A DNA stretch of 64,000 nucleotides, taken from contig NZ_AP027292.1 in assembly GCF_030295765.1 (NCBI RefSeq), positions 1,798,001 to 1,862,000 on the forward strand. Reading direction: 5' to 3'. Source of the DNA: Neptuniibacter halophilus. Lineage in GTDB: Bacteria; Pseudomonadota; Gammaproteobacteria; Pseudomonadales; Balneatricaceae. Shown here piece by piece: positions 35,856-43,893 of this stretch; position 1 is the stretch's first letter, and each line of letters starts with the position of its first letter. A model generated the notes under the pieces. It had not been told where the DNA came from, made no database searches, and saw only the letters and a program-made list of their open reading frames with translations. The position numbers were made by a program, and so were the translations under genes.

Positions 35856-37268
35856 TTAATGATTTCGGGAATAGACGATTGCCCGGTTTTTGCCAGAACG
35901 CTTGGCATCATAGAGCGCGTTATCGGCCCGTTCAATCAGCGGCGTCAGGGAGTAATCTTCAGCCTCCAGTTCGGCTAGCCCGATGCTCAGGGTTGGCAGC
36001 TTTTCCATCCCCTGAATCTCATCCAGATCCCGGTGGTTGCGGATGGTATGGATAATACGCTCGGCGATTTCCAGTGCGGTATCCGCAGCGGTTTCCGGCA
36101 TATAAACCACAAACTCCTCACCCCCGTAGCGGGCAAAGATATCATATTCGCGGACGTTGCCTTTAATCAGATCGGCCACCTTCTTCAGAACCAGATCCCC
36201 CTGCAGATGGCCGAGTTCATCATTGATCCGTTTAAAGTCGTCAATATCGATCATCATCACCGAGGCTTTCAGGAACAGCCGTCTGGCGCGGAGAAACTCC
36301 ACCGCCGCGCGTTCATTGAAACAGGCCCGGTTGTTAATGCCGGTGAGCGAGTCGGTGGTGGCCTGAGAATAAAGATCCTTGTTGACCCGCCGGGTCTTCT
36401 CCAGATTGCGTTTCAGTGATTCGTTTTCTGAGATATCGCGCACCACGGCGATGGTGTTCATACCGAAACGGGTTTTCACTGGACTGAGCTTGATCTCGAC
36501 CGGCACCTGAGCGCCGCTTTTAGTCTGACAGAAAAACTCTTTACCGCGCTGGCCCATCTCGCGGATCGACGGATCGGCGCTGTACGCCTGGCGGTGTCTG
36601 ATATGGCCTTCCCGGTGCTGTTTCGGAATCAGTTGCTCAACCTTCATGCTGCTGAGGGTTTGCTGGCTGTAGCCAAACAGGGTGGTAGCGGCGCTGTTGG
36701 CGCGGACAATATTGCCATCGGCATCCACCTGTAACACCGCGTCGGGCATCGCATGGAACAGTTGATCGATCTCTTCCAGCGCGAGCCGGGTTTCTGCGTA
36801 CTGCTGCTCCAGAGATTTCAGATTATGCAGATAGCGCTCTTCGATATTTTTCTGGCTGGTGATATCGGTATGCGCCCCCAGCATCCTGATCGGCTTGCCG
36901 GCGGCATTGCGGATCGCCATACCACGACAGCGGACCCAGACAGTGGAGCCATCCTGATGCCGGTAGCGCACTACCTGATCATACGGGTGCGAGGGATCGG
37001 CGCAGTGCGCGTGGAAATTTTCCAGCGACAGTTTCAGATCATCCGGGTTGATCAGATCCTGCCACTCCGATGCGAGATGCTTTTTCCCGGCGGGGTCAAA
37101 GCCGAGTGTTTTCCAGAAACCTTCGCTGAACCATTCGTTATCGGGGTTTTCCAGATCCCAGAACCAGAGGCCGTCGAGGGTGGAGGACTCAAGAAACCGA
37201 AACAGCCCACTGTCGGTTTGTAACAGTTGGGTCAGCTCCTGTTCCAGATAATGTATCTGATCTGCCAT
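35856..37268 (-). CDS. Diguanylate cyclase with two PAS domains
   Basis: The 470-residue cytoplasmic protein has PAS 1 (about 20-145; LWFWDLENPDNEWFSEGFWKTLGFD), PAS 2 (about 165-290; VLQVDADGNIVRANSAATTLFGYS) and GGDEF (about 305-470). The active-site motif GGEEF is at 382-386, and the I-site RxxD (REYD) lies five residues before it, so active and product-inhibited c-di-GMP synthesis is expected. There is no membrane helix; the PAS domains may bind a small ligand or cofactor. The gene precedes the DUF3095 gene on the same strand. Its promoter should lie in the 484-base gene-free region to the right. Confidence 0.92.
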   Translation of the reverse strand: MADQIHYLEQELTQLLQTDSGLFRFLESSTLDGLWFWDLENPDNEWFSEGFWKTLGFDPAGKKHLASEWQDLINPDDLKLSLENFHAHCADPSHPYDQVVRYRHQDGSTVWVRCRGMAIRNAAGKPIRMLGAHTDITSQKNIEERYLHNLKSLEQQYAETRLALEEIDQLFHAMPDAVLQVDADGNIVRANSAATTLFGYSQQTLSSMKVEQLIPKQHREGHIRHRQAYSADPSIREMGQRGKEFFCQTKSGAQVPVEIKLSPVKTRFGMNTIAVVRDISENESLKRNLEKTRRVNKDLYSQATTDSLTGINNRACFNERAAVEFLRARRLFLKASVMMIDIDDFKRINDELGHLQGDLVLKKVADLIKGNVREYDIFARYGGEEFVVYMPETAADTALEIAERIIHTIRNHRDLDEIQGMEKLPTLSIGLAELEAEDYSLTPLIERADNALYDAKRSGKNRAIVYSRNH

Positions 37269-37752
37269 ACAGTAATCCGTAAAAAGGGTGACAGGACTGC
37301 GTTAGTACCTTGTCATTAGCTGCTTATGAAATTCCTTTCAAGCTAACTGCCTCTTTCCGGAGGCATAACTACAATCATAGACCGGTCAGGAACCTTTAGA
37401 TAACTATTGCTTTGTTTGAAATGTCCTTACAAAGCAAGAGGATATGTTCGTAAAACGGCCATGACTCTGTTTAATTTATGTTGTCTTAATGTCGCTTGTA
37501 AAGGATCGCGTTAGCGGTTGGCGTTTAAATTAACGGCTATCTATGTAGAAACGGTTAAAGTCTTTTTTTGTTTTTCGATACGCCGCTACGAATAGTTGTA
37601 GCCGCTGGTTTATGGTCGAACCCGGCAATCAGGACTAGGCTCAAAAGTACCGATGAACCTGCGAACGGCGCCCTGTATCTGCACGTTTAGGGAGATGCAG
37701 AGCATTATAAAGGACTGACTTGCAGGTTTCCTGAATCAGCGGGGACATTGCG
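37269..37752. other. 484-base gene-free region between a diguanylate cyclase gene and nitrilase
   Basis: AT-rich in its first half (37300-37580), where the two divergent promoters probably lie. It includes a small hairpin GCCTC-TTTCCG-GAGGC near 37350. The right part carries the structured element copy B (37655-37734). No open frame with coding character was found. Confidence 0.5.
37655..37734 (+). repeat. Conserved structured element, copy B (nitrilase leader)
   Basis: The blocks CTGCGAAC (37659-37666), CCCTGT (37671-37676), CTGCACG (37679-37685) and GCAGGTTTCCTGA (37722-37734) repeat those of copy A at 29212-29262 in the same order. AACCTGC (37656-37662) pairs with GCAGGTT (37722-37728), and an inner TCTGCA/TGCAGA hairpin fills the extra ~36 bases. 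It ends 18 bases before the nitrilase start codon. Confidence 0.5.
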
Positions 37753-38700
37753 ATGAGTATCAAAGTGGCGATTAGCCAGAAACCGCCCGTGCTGCTGGAT
37801 CTGCAGGCAAGCCTGCAACGTGCCGTGGAGTGTGTGGAGGAAGCGGCGGCCAGCGGCGCCCGGCTGCTGATGTTTCCGGAGGCCTACCTGCCCGGATATC
37901 CCACCTGGATCTGGCGGCTGAAACCCGGAGCCGATATGGCGCTGGGTAACCAGTTACATGCCCTGCTGCGAGAGAATGCGGTCAACATCAGCGGTGGTGA
38001 TCTGGCACCTTTATGTCAGGCCGCTGCAGACCATCAGATGGTGCTGGTGGTAGGCATGAACGAACGGGATGCAGAATTCAGCGGCACCACCCTTTACAAC
38101 ACGCTGGTGGTGATCGGTGATGACGGCACAATACTGAATCGCCACCGTAAGCTTCTGCCCACTAACCCCGAACGGATGGTGTGGGGGATGGGGGATGCAT
38201 CAGGTCTGCAGGTGGTGGAGACCCCGCTGGGGCGCATCGGTTGTCTGATCTGCTGGGAGAACTATATGCCTCTGGCACGGTTTGCGCTCTATGCCCAGAA
38301 TATTGACCTTTATCTGGCCCCGACCTGGGATTGTGGCGATACCTGGCTGGCCTCCATGAATCATATTGCCCGTGAAGGCGGGTGCTGGGTGCTCAGCACC
38401 GCCACGGCGCTGCAGGGATCGGATATCCCGGATAGTTTCCCCGGGCGTGACGAGCTGTTTGATCCGCAGGAGTGGATCAATCCCGGTGATGCGGTGGTGG
38501 TGAAGCCGTTTGGTGGCGTCGTTGCCGGCCCGCTGCATCAGCGTGCGGAAATCCTGTATGCGGATATTGAGCCGGAAGCCGCACGTCAGGCGCGGAAGTC
38601 ACTGGATGTGGCGGGTCATTATGGCAGGCCGGATCTGTTCCGGCTGGAGGTGGACTGTCAGCCAAAGCCACCGATACACTTTTCCCGCCCGGCCAAGTAG
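37753..38700 (+). CDS. Nitrilase (carbon-nitrogen hydrolase superfamily, branch 1-like)
   Basis: The 315-residue enzyme has the Glu-Lys-Cys triad of the superfamily: Glu in LLMFPEAYLPGYPTWIW (about residue 42), Lys in LNRHRKLLPTNPERMVWG (about 130) and Cys in IGCLICWENYMPLARFALYAQ (about 164). The CWEN context and the length favour true aliphatic or aryl nitrilases, which turn R-CN into the carboxylic acid and ammonia. Substrate cannot be predicted. The start has CAGCGGGGACA upstream. The gene stands alone behind an unusually long leader that contains a repeated structured element. Confidence 0.9.
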   Translation: MSIKVAISQKPPVLLDLQASLQRAVECVEEAAASGARLLMFPEAYLPGYPTWIWRLKPGADMALGNQLHALLRENAVNISGGDLAPLCQAAADHQMVLVVGMNERDAEFSGTTLYNTLVVIGDDGTILNRHRKLLPTNPERMVWGMGDASGLQVVETPLGRIGCLICWENYMPLARFALYAQNIDLYLAPTWDCGDTWLASMNHIAREGGCWVLSTATALQGSDIPDSFPGRDELFDPQEWINPGDAVVVKPFGGVVAGPLHQRAEILYADIEPEAARQARKSLDVAGHYGRPDLFRLEVDCQPKPPIHFSRPAK

Positions 38701-38716
38701 CGTATCTTAATTAAAT

Positions 38717-38737
38717 CCCGCCTTGCGGTGGGGGTTT
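38717..38737 (+). terminator. Hairpin after the nitrilase gene
   Basis: CCCGCC and GGTGGG pair (6 bp, one G-T) around a TTGC loop, followed by GG and three T residues: a weak terminator. Confidence 0.4.
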
Positions 38738-38797
38738 GACGCTATCAGCGCAGGGTGTTTGGTAGTTACTTCCCGGATGGAGGTTACTGGTGTACCT

Positions 38798-39142
38798 ATG
38801 AAGTTAGTTAAAGATCTCTACGATTCCGATATCGTGTTTTACTGGACTGGCGATTCTGGTGAGAAGCTCAGCCCGAATCTGCATACCCTGATGGAAGCGG
38901 AAGAGTGGTGGAAGCGAGAGATGTTTGCCCGTTATGAGGGACCTGAGCGGCGCAAATCGATCTACGACCGGCGTGAAGATTCCGAAACCCGCAAACGCTT
39001 CGAGCGCAACCATAAGTTTTCCCGCCACAATCCCCAGGGGCGTCGTCAGACCGATCAGCCAGTCAAAGTGGATATTGATCTGGCCAAAGAGAAAATCGAG
39101 CAGATTATGGTCTGGCGGGTTGCCTCGAATGAAAATGATTAA
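38798..39142 (+). CDS. Conserved hypothetical protein, 114 residues
   Basis: I do not recognise a named family. The protein starts MKLVKDLYDSDIVFYWTGDS, has a helical middle (LHTLMEAEEWWKREMFARYEG) and a strongly basic, Arg-rich segment (ERRKSIYDRREDSETRKRFERNHKF, shown only as an indication of charge), then an acidic helix. No signal peptide or membrane helix is seen. The ATG at 38798 was preferred because the conserved-looking part begins there; GGAGG lies about 15 bases upstream, a little far, and an ATG at 38777 is possible. It stands between nitrilase and a chemoreceptor. The charge pattern would suit nucleic-acid or ribosome binding, which is speculation. Confidence 0.65.
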   Translation: MKLVKDLYDSDIVFYWTGDSGEKLSPNLHTLMEAEEWWKREMFARYEGPERRKSIYDRREDSETRKRFERNHKFSRHNPQGRRQTDQPVKVDIDLAKEKIEQIMVWRVASNEND

Positions 39143-39405
39143 TCCTCCCATCCCCGGTTCTGTTTAAGCCCGCTCGTTGCGAGCTCCCCCCTGTAGATAA
39201 CCCACTGTCCGAAATTATCAGGTATTTGGCTGCTGCGGTAATGGTCATGCCGGCCTGTAGCGCGTACCAATAAAGACCGCTCCGCAAGGTGTTCTGGTTG
39301 ACGGCAAAAGGCACGATCAACCGGCGCTTCGGGGTGTTTGAGTGCGATGGCCTGATGGCTGAATCCCGGCCACTTTACAACAAGAATAATCACAGGACTC
39401 TGTTT

Positions 39406-41424
39406 ATGTTTACCTTGCTGCTGTCTCCGGCGATCCGCCTGATGAACAGAATGAACTACCTCTATAAATTCTCCCTGATCAACCTGTTGTTTCTGATTCC
39501 GTTGCTGGGGCTGGCTTATCTGCAGCTCAATGAGATCGCTGAATCACGGCAGATGACCCGGACCGGGCAATTGGGTATCAACTCACTGGGTCAGGCCATC
39601 AAACAGGTGGAACTGGCTTCTGAGCTGCGTGATCTGGCGGTTATTCAGGGCAGCGGTGTCGAGCTTGAGAATGAACGCGCCGGGCTCAAGCAGGAATACC
39701 TGCAAGGGCTGGAGCAGTTACAGCAACGTCTGGGGACCGGGGCTTCGACGACGCTCATGCAGCAGATGGATAAACTGCGGCAGATGGTGCAGGAGAAGAA
39801 CCATGTAGGCGCCGCAGACAGTGCCTTCCTGTTCGTGAAAAATAACAGTCTGGTGCTGGAGAGCTGGATTCTGGTACACCGCTTAAGCTACGAGACCGGG
39901 GTCTATCAGGACCGCGATCCGAATAACTTTATTCTGATGAAGATCGCCCTCGATAGTCTGGAATCGCTGCTGGAAAATCAGGGCCAGAAACGTGCATTCT
40001 CGGCACAGGTGATGAAATCCGGCATGCTCAACTCTAACCTGATGGATATTATGAATCAGGTGATGGATTCACTGCTGGAAGACCAGACCCGGCTGGAAAG
40101 CTCTCTGCGGCCGATTTTTGCGACGCAGGGGCAGTTTGGCAGTGAACTGGTAGCGCTGGCCAATCAGCTCAGCGACAGGCTGAAACAGGGTACTGAGCGC
40201 TTCGATAACACCCTGCTGGTGGAAGAGGATCTGAACCACGACTGGCGTGAATATTATCAGCAGGATTCCGCAACCAGCCGGGCTGCTTATGCTCTGATCT
40301 ACGGAGCGCTTGAATATGTGGCAGACCGCCTTGAAGCCCGTGATCAGGCAGAAAACGGCTATTTTATCGGCTTACTCAGCAGCATCATCCTGATCTTTCT
40401 GGTCACTAACTACCTGATGCTGGCGTTTAACTTCTCGGTCCGTAACAGCATTCAGGCGATTCTGGATACGGCGGATGGTGTGGCTGACGGCGATATGACC
40501 TGCCGGGTACAGATCAGCAATACCGACGAGCTGGGCACTCTGGCGCAGCGCTTTAACCAGATGACCGAGCGGATGCATCAGTTGCTTTCAGAGGTGACTA
40601 CCACGGTGGCTGCCGTGGTCTCTCAGGCCGGTCAGGTGGGCGGTATCGCTCAGCAGAGCAGCGAAGCGGTGGAGACTCAGCGTCGTGAGACCGATATGGT
40701 GGCCACGGCGATCAATCAGATGGTGGTCAGTGTGCAGGAGGTGGCTGACCGGACCCAGATCGCCTCTCAGGAAAGTGAAGAGGTTGATCAGCAGGCGGTT
40801 CAGGGGCAACGGCTGGTGAGCAACACGCTGGCGGATATTGGCCAGTTATCTCAGGATATGGATAAGGCGATGCAGGTGATCCACCTGCTGGTTAAAGACA
40901 GCGACAGCATCACTCAGGTGCTGGATGTGATCAAAGGGGTGGCCGAGCAAACCAATCTGCTGGCTCTGAATGCGGCGATCGAGGCCGCCCGTGCCGGAGA
41001 GCAGGGGCGGGGGTTTGCGGTGGTGGCGGATGAGGTCCGTACCCTGGCAAAACGTACTCAGGATGCGACCGCCGAGATTGAGGATATGATCAACCGGCTG
41101 CAATCCGGCGTCAGCGATGCGGTACAGGCGATGGAGGTCAGCCATGAGAAGGTCGGCCAGACTGTGACGAACTCCGCCGAGGTCGGTCAGACTCTGGAAC
41201 ATATCTCCACCGCCATCTCCCGTATTGTCGAGTTTAATACCCAGATTGCGGCGACCGGCGAGCAGCAAACCATGGTCGCGAATGAGATTGAACGTAACGT
41301 ACAGTCGATCAGCGATGTGGGCAGCCAGACCGCCGACGGTGCACGCGGTACCGCAGAGGCCTGTCAGCAGATGACCCTGCAGGCAGAGAGATTGCAGACT
41401 ATGGTGGCCAGTTTCCGGGTATAA
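39406..41424 (+). CDS. Methyl-accepting chemotaxis protein
   Basis: The 672-residue receptor has a first membrane helix (about 20-38), a long periplasmic helical domain (about 40-318), a second helix (about 320-342), HAMP (about 343-397) and the signalling domain. The hairpin tip signature is intact: VAEQTNLLALNAAIEAARAG, then GRGFAVVADEVRTLAKRTQDAT, near residues 512-550. The ATG at 39406 was chosen because the hydrophobic helix then lies at a normal distance from the N terminus and AGGACT precedes it. Upstream in-frame starts would add about 39 non-conserved residues. The ligand is unknown; no che genes are adjacent. It is convergent with the SOR-like gene. Confidence 0.92.
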   Translation: MFTLLLSPAIRLMNRMNYLYKFSLINLLFLIPLLGLAYLQLNEIAESRQMTRTGQLGINSLGQAIKQVELASELRDLAVIQGSGVELENERAGLKQEYLQGLEQLQQRLGTGASTTLMQQMDKLRQMVQEKNHVGAADSAFLFVKNNSLVLESWILVHRLSYETGVYQDRDPNNFILMKIALDSLESLLENQGQKRAFSAQVMKSGMLNSNLMDIMNQVMDSLLEDQTRLESSLRPIFATQGQFGSELVALANQLSDRLKQGTERFDNTLLVEEDLNHDWREYYQQDSATSRAAYALIYGALEYVADRLEARDQAENGYFIGLLSSIILIFLVTNYLMLAFNFSVRNSIQAILDTADGVADGDMTCRVQISNTDELGTLAQRFNQMTERMHQLLSEVTTTVAAVVSQAGQVGGIAQQSSEAVETQRRETDMVATAINQMVVSVQEVADRTQIASQESEEVDQQAVQGQRLVSNTLADIGQLSQDMDKAMQVIHLLVKDSDSITQVLDVIKGVAEQTNLLALNAAIEAARAGEQGRGFAVVADEVRTLAKRTQDATAEIEDMINRLQSGVSDAVQAMEVSHEKVGQTVTNSAEVGQTLEHISTAISRIVEFNTQIAATGEQQTMVANEIERNVQSISDVGSQTADGARGTAEACQQMTLQAERLQTMVASFRV

Positions 41425-41430
41425 CGGATC

Positions 41431-41460
41431 CCGGCCCGACGACAATGGCTGTCGGGCCGG
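41431..41460. terminator. Hairpin between convergent chemoreceptor and SOR-like genes
   Basis: A perfect 10-bp stem CCGGCCCGAC/GTCGGGCCGG with a 10-base loop lies between the two stop codons. No T-run on either side. Confidence 0.55.
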
Positions 41461-41473
41461 TTAAGGAGTGTCG

Positions 41474-41896
41474 TCAGACTTCGGCCATACTCAGCCAGGT
41501 ATCGTGCTTGTTGCAGACACTCAACGCATAGATTGCACCCGTGTAACCGGTCAGCTTGTACTCGGAGCGGGCCTGAGCATCTTTGGTCGGGTCAAACATC
41601 AGTTCATCGATAAAACCGTAGTCCTTATCCAGCAGGATATGTTTGACGATAAAGTGCTCATATTCCTTCATCTCGTGGGGTGTGACGACCTCCACCATGG
41701 TATCCGCACCGGATTTCTGCAGCGTAATCAGCGGTACGTGGCCGCCCGCTTTCGCTGCCCAGCGCCCCGGTTGTTCTTTGGTGTAGTAGATACCGCCGGC
41801 TCCGCTCATCTTGTCAGATGCCAGTGCGGCGGTGGGAATCAGAACTCCGCTGGCAGTGGCCGCCAGACTCAAACGCATAAAACTTCTTCTGTCCAT
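41474..41896 (-). CDS. Tat-exported superoxide-reductase-like (class II SORL) protein
   Basis: The 140-residue protein begins MDRRSFMRLSLAATASGVLI, a twin-arginine signal with cleavage near residue 26, so it should be exported folded with its metal. The mature part is a desulfoferrodoxin/neelaredoxin-like domain. All five ligands of the superoxide reductase iron site are in place: H53 (GGHVP), H74 (TPHEM), H81 (YEHFI), C128 and H131 (SVCNKHDTW). The Lys before the first His in EKHVP of classical enzymes is Gly here. A periplasmic superoxide-scavenging or related redox role is plausible but unproven. The start follows CTGAGGCAAGATC. Confidence 0.82.
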   Translation of the reverse strand: MDRRSFMRLSLAATASGVLIPTAALASDKMSGAGGIYYTKEQPGRWAAKAGGHVPLITLQKSGADTMVEVVTPHEMKEYEHFIVKHILLDKDYGFIDELMFDPTKDAQARSEYKLTGYTGAIYALSVCNKHDTWLSMAEV

Positions 41897-42173
41897 GATC
41901 TTGCCTCAGTTTAATCGTTAGCAGAGAGCGATCACTGAGAGTCTCCGTAAGCCCTGCACCCTCACTTCAAAACGGAGGTCGCCCGGTGATGCCTGAATAA
42001 GCATAGATAGGCATGCTGGATTCGGTTAGCAAAAACAAACAATTGTTTAAAAGACTACAGATAAAAGGGGGCAGCGTGGTAGCAGGGCTTATCCGGGCTT
42101 TAAGAAAACCGGGGTCGTCTGCTCACGCCAGCGCAGAGGCTTCTGCAAACAGATCGGGCTTTACAGCCTGTGT

Positions 42174-42980
42174 TCAGCAATGCAGCAGGTCATCTACTAA
42201 CTGGCATTCATAGCCCCACTGCTGGCGGATAATATCTGCCCAGCGCAGATTGATGGCCCTGACCACGCCGGACTGGTGCAGACTTTCAGCGGCGGCTTGC
42301 CAGCGTTGTACCGTTTTCGGGTGGGTACCTTTCGACATGGCGAGGTAGATCGGTGCGCGGTGGGCCGTAAACAGCGGTTTAAACTCATCGGCGGCGAATG
42401 CCTGCTGCCGGCTGGCGTAGGCCACGCCCTGCGGTTCATAAAGCACCAGATCGGCTCGCCCCTGACGTAACAGACGCAGACTCTGGCCGGGGGATGCGGT
42501 CAGCAGCAGGTTAGTAAACCCCTGCTGCTGCAGCCAGCTTTCCCGAATATCGCCTCTGACCACCGCAACGCGCAGCGTGTGATCCAGCGCTTCAAGGTTG
42601 CGGGGTTGCCCGCTGAAGTCTCCCCGGGCATAGAAAACCCACTGTTTGACCCCGACCTGTGTGATCCAGTGAAACTGGGCTTCCCGCCCGGTGGTACGCG
42701 AGATACTGAATAGGGCAATGTTCGGCTGCTTCATCGCCATATGTATGACCCGGGATTCCGGTAGCAGGTTGATGGCGGCATAGTCACCGAGGCTTTTCTG
42801 GATCGCCTGAACGATCTCTACGGCGAAACCTTTCAGGAGGAGGGTACCATTCTGTTCGACCTGATAGTTACTGGGTGGCTCATCGACGGTGAGAATCTGT
42901 AACGAAGCCGCATCTGCCCGGTTCGGTGGCAGATTCAGGCTGATCAGTAACAGGGCTAACATGGAAAGGGACAGGCGCAT
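42174..42980 (-). CDS. Orphan periplasmic solute-binding protein, family 3-like
   Basis: The 268-residue protein has a signal peptide (about 1-24, ending NRADA) and the two-lobed amino-acid-binding fold: LQILTVDEPPSNYQVEQNG, LKGFAVEIVQAIQKSLG, then GVKQWVFYARGDF and VRGDIRESWLQQQGF. No transporter components are adjacent, and the protein ends soon after the fold, so it is a stand-alone binding or sensing protein. Similar orphan proteins are at 50266 and 59407. The ligand is unknown. It is transcribed away from the copper-responsive cytochrome operon and shares a 313-base intergenic region with it. Confidence 0.85.
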   Translation of the reverse strand: MRLSLSMLALLLISLNLPPNRADAASLQILTVDEPPSNYQVEQNGTLLLKGFAVEIVQAIQKSLGDYAAINLLPESRVIHMAMKQPNIALFSISRTTGREAQFHWITQVGVKQWVFYARGDFSGQPRNLEALDHTLRVAVVRGDIRESWLQQQGFTNLLLTASPGQSLRLLRQGRADLVLYEPQGVAYASRQQAFAADEFKPLFTAHRAPIYLAMSKGTHPKTVQRWQAAAESLHQSGVVRAINLRWADIIRQQWGYECQLVDDLLHC

Positions 42981-43213
42981 GGCAACAACTCAGAAACCGG
43001 TTCGGCACACAGCTCGGACAGTGGGACAGGTGCCGGTAAGGTATTAAAAGCGGCCATGATCCATCAGCCTGAGCGAATATTAACTGAACGTGCGCTAATT
43101 AAGGGCACTGACATGAGTATAGCCAGTATGCGATGAGTCGTATGATTCTGCAGAGTACGGTCGCCACTTCACCGCCTCTGCGTCATTTCCGCCACTGACA
43201 AGGCGCTATATAC

Positions 43214-43244
43214 TTGACCTTCCCGTTACGGGAAGGCTTAGGCT
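43214..43244 (+). promoter_or_regulatory. CueR-type copper-responsive promoter
   Basis: The element has a -35 box TTGACC (43214-43219) and a -10 box TAGGCT (43239-43244) with a 19-bp spacer, the long spacer typical of MerR-activated promoters. Between them lies the perfect dyad CCTTCCCG-TTA-CGGGAAGG (43218-43236), matching the E. coli CueR operator pattern (CCTTCC...GGAAGG). It sits about 50 bases before the cytochrome c' gene, and CueR is encoded in the same operon. The rest of the 313-base gap 42981-43293 holds no gene. Confidence 0.88.
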
Positions 43245-43293
43245 GCATGCGTAGCCCGGCTGTTCCGAAACAAAAATTACAACGGAGAACTCC

Positions 43294-43893
43294 ATGAGCA
43301 TTAAAACCACACTGAATTGTGTACTGCTGTCTGTGTTGGCGCTGAATACACCGAACCTTCATGCCCACGGTGGTGCTACCGGTGTGGTGAAGCAGCGTAT
43401 GGATCTGATGGAGGATATGAAAGACGCGATGAAGTCCGTAGCGGCGATGTTTAAAGGCCAGACTCCCTATGACGCTGATCGGGTAAGGGCTGCTGCAGAG
43501 GTGATCAGGCGTCACTCCGGTGAGCATATGACCCGTTTGTTTCCCGAAGGAAGCCTGCAGCACCCTTCGGAAGCCAAACCCGAGATCTGGGAGGAGTGGC
43601 AGCGTTTTTCAGAAATGTCACAGCGTCTGGGCGTTATCAGTGAGGGGCTCTCCCGTGCAGCAGACAATTACGGCGACCCGGCTAAAGATGATTCGATGAT
43701 GGGTGGCGGCCAGATGATGGGGTCGGGTCATATGATGGGTGCTGACAGTATGATGGGCGGTTCATCCGGCACTGAGCACAGGCAGCATACGGCCGAAGAA
43801 TACGGCCAGATGCCGGTAGAAATGGTCTTTAAAATGGTCAGTGATAACTGCTCCTCCTGCCATACCCGTTATCGGGTCGAGGACGATAAATGA
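43294..43893 (+). CDS. Cytochrome c'-like protein with Met-rich repeat insert
   Basis: The 199-residue exported protein (signal about 1-24, ending NLHA) has the four-helix cytochrome c'/c556 pattern: VVKQRMDLMEDMKDAMKSV at the first helix and the heme site CSSCH (C186, C189, H190) close to the C terminus. Between the third and fourth helices, residues 135-158 carry four MMGxxx hexapeptide repeats, an insert not found in ordinary members and well suited to bind Cu(I). The gene directly follows a CueR-type promoter, so a copper-linked role is likely. It overlaps the diheme cytochrome gene by four bases. The start follows ACGGAGAACTCC. Confidence 0.88.
   Translation: MSIKTTLNCVLLSVLALNTPNLHAHGGATGVVKQRMDLMEDMKDAMKSVAAMFKGQTPYDADRVRAAAEVIRRHSGEHMTRLFPEGSLQHPSEAKPEIWEEWQRFSEMSQRLGVISEGLSRAADNYGDPAKDDSMMGGGQMMGSGHMMGADSMMGGSSGTEHRQHTAEEYGQMPVEMVFKMVSDNCSSCHTRYRVEDDK
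43696..43767 (+). repeat. Four MMGxxx hexapeptide repeats within the cytochrome c'
   Basis: Codons 135-158 encode MMGGGQ, MMGSGH, MMGADS and MMGGSS, an 18-base periodic unit with ATGATGGG at each start. Met pairs every six residues plus one His resemble Met-rich Cu(I)-binding segments. Confidence 0.85.

Noticed and set aside
37621..37680. Guanidine-type riboswitch before nitrilase
   Set aside because: Scattered words such as CCGG and ACG recall guanidine motifs, but the tetraloops and pairing of the known classes are not met.
39105..39393. Two overlapping reverse-strand open frames of 71 and 84 codons before the chemoreceptor
   Set aside because: Different frames give unrelated low-complexity peptides; they overlap the end of the hypothetical gene and have no clear ribosome site.
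42013..42213. 66-codon open frame upstream of the orphan binding protein
   Set aside because: It overlaps the 3' end of a well-supported gene on the other strand and shows no family features.
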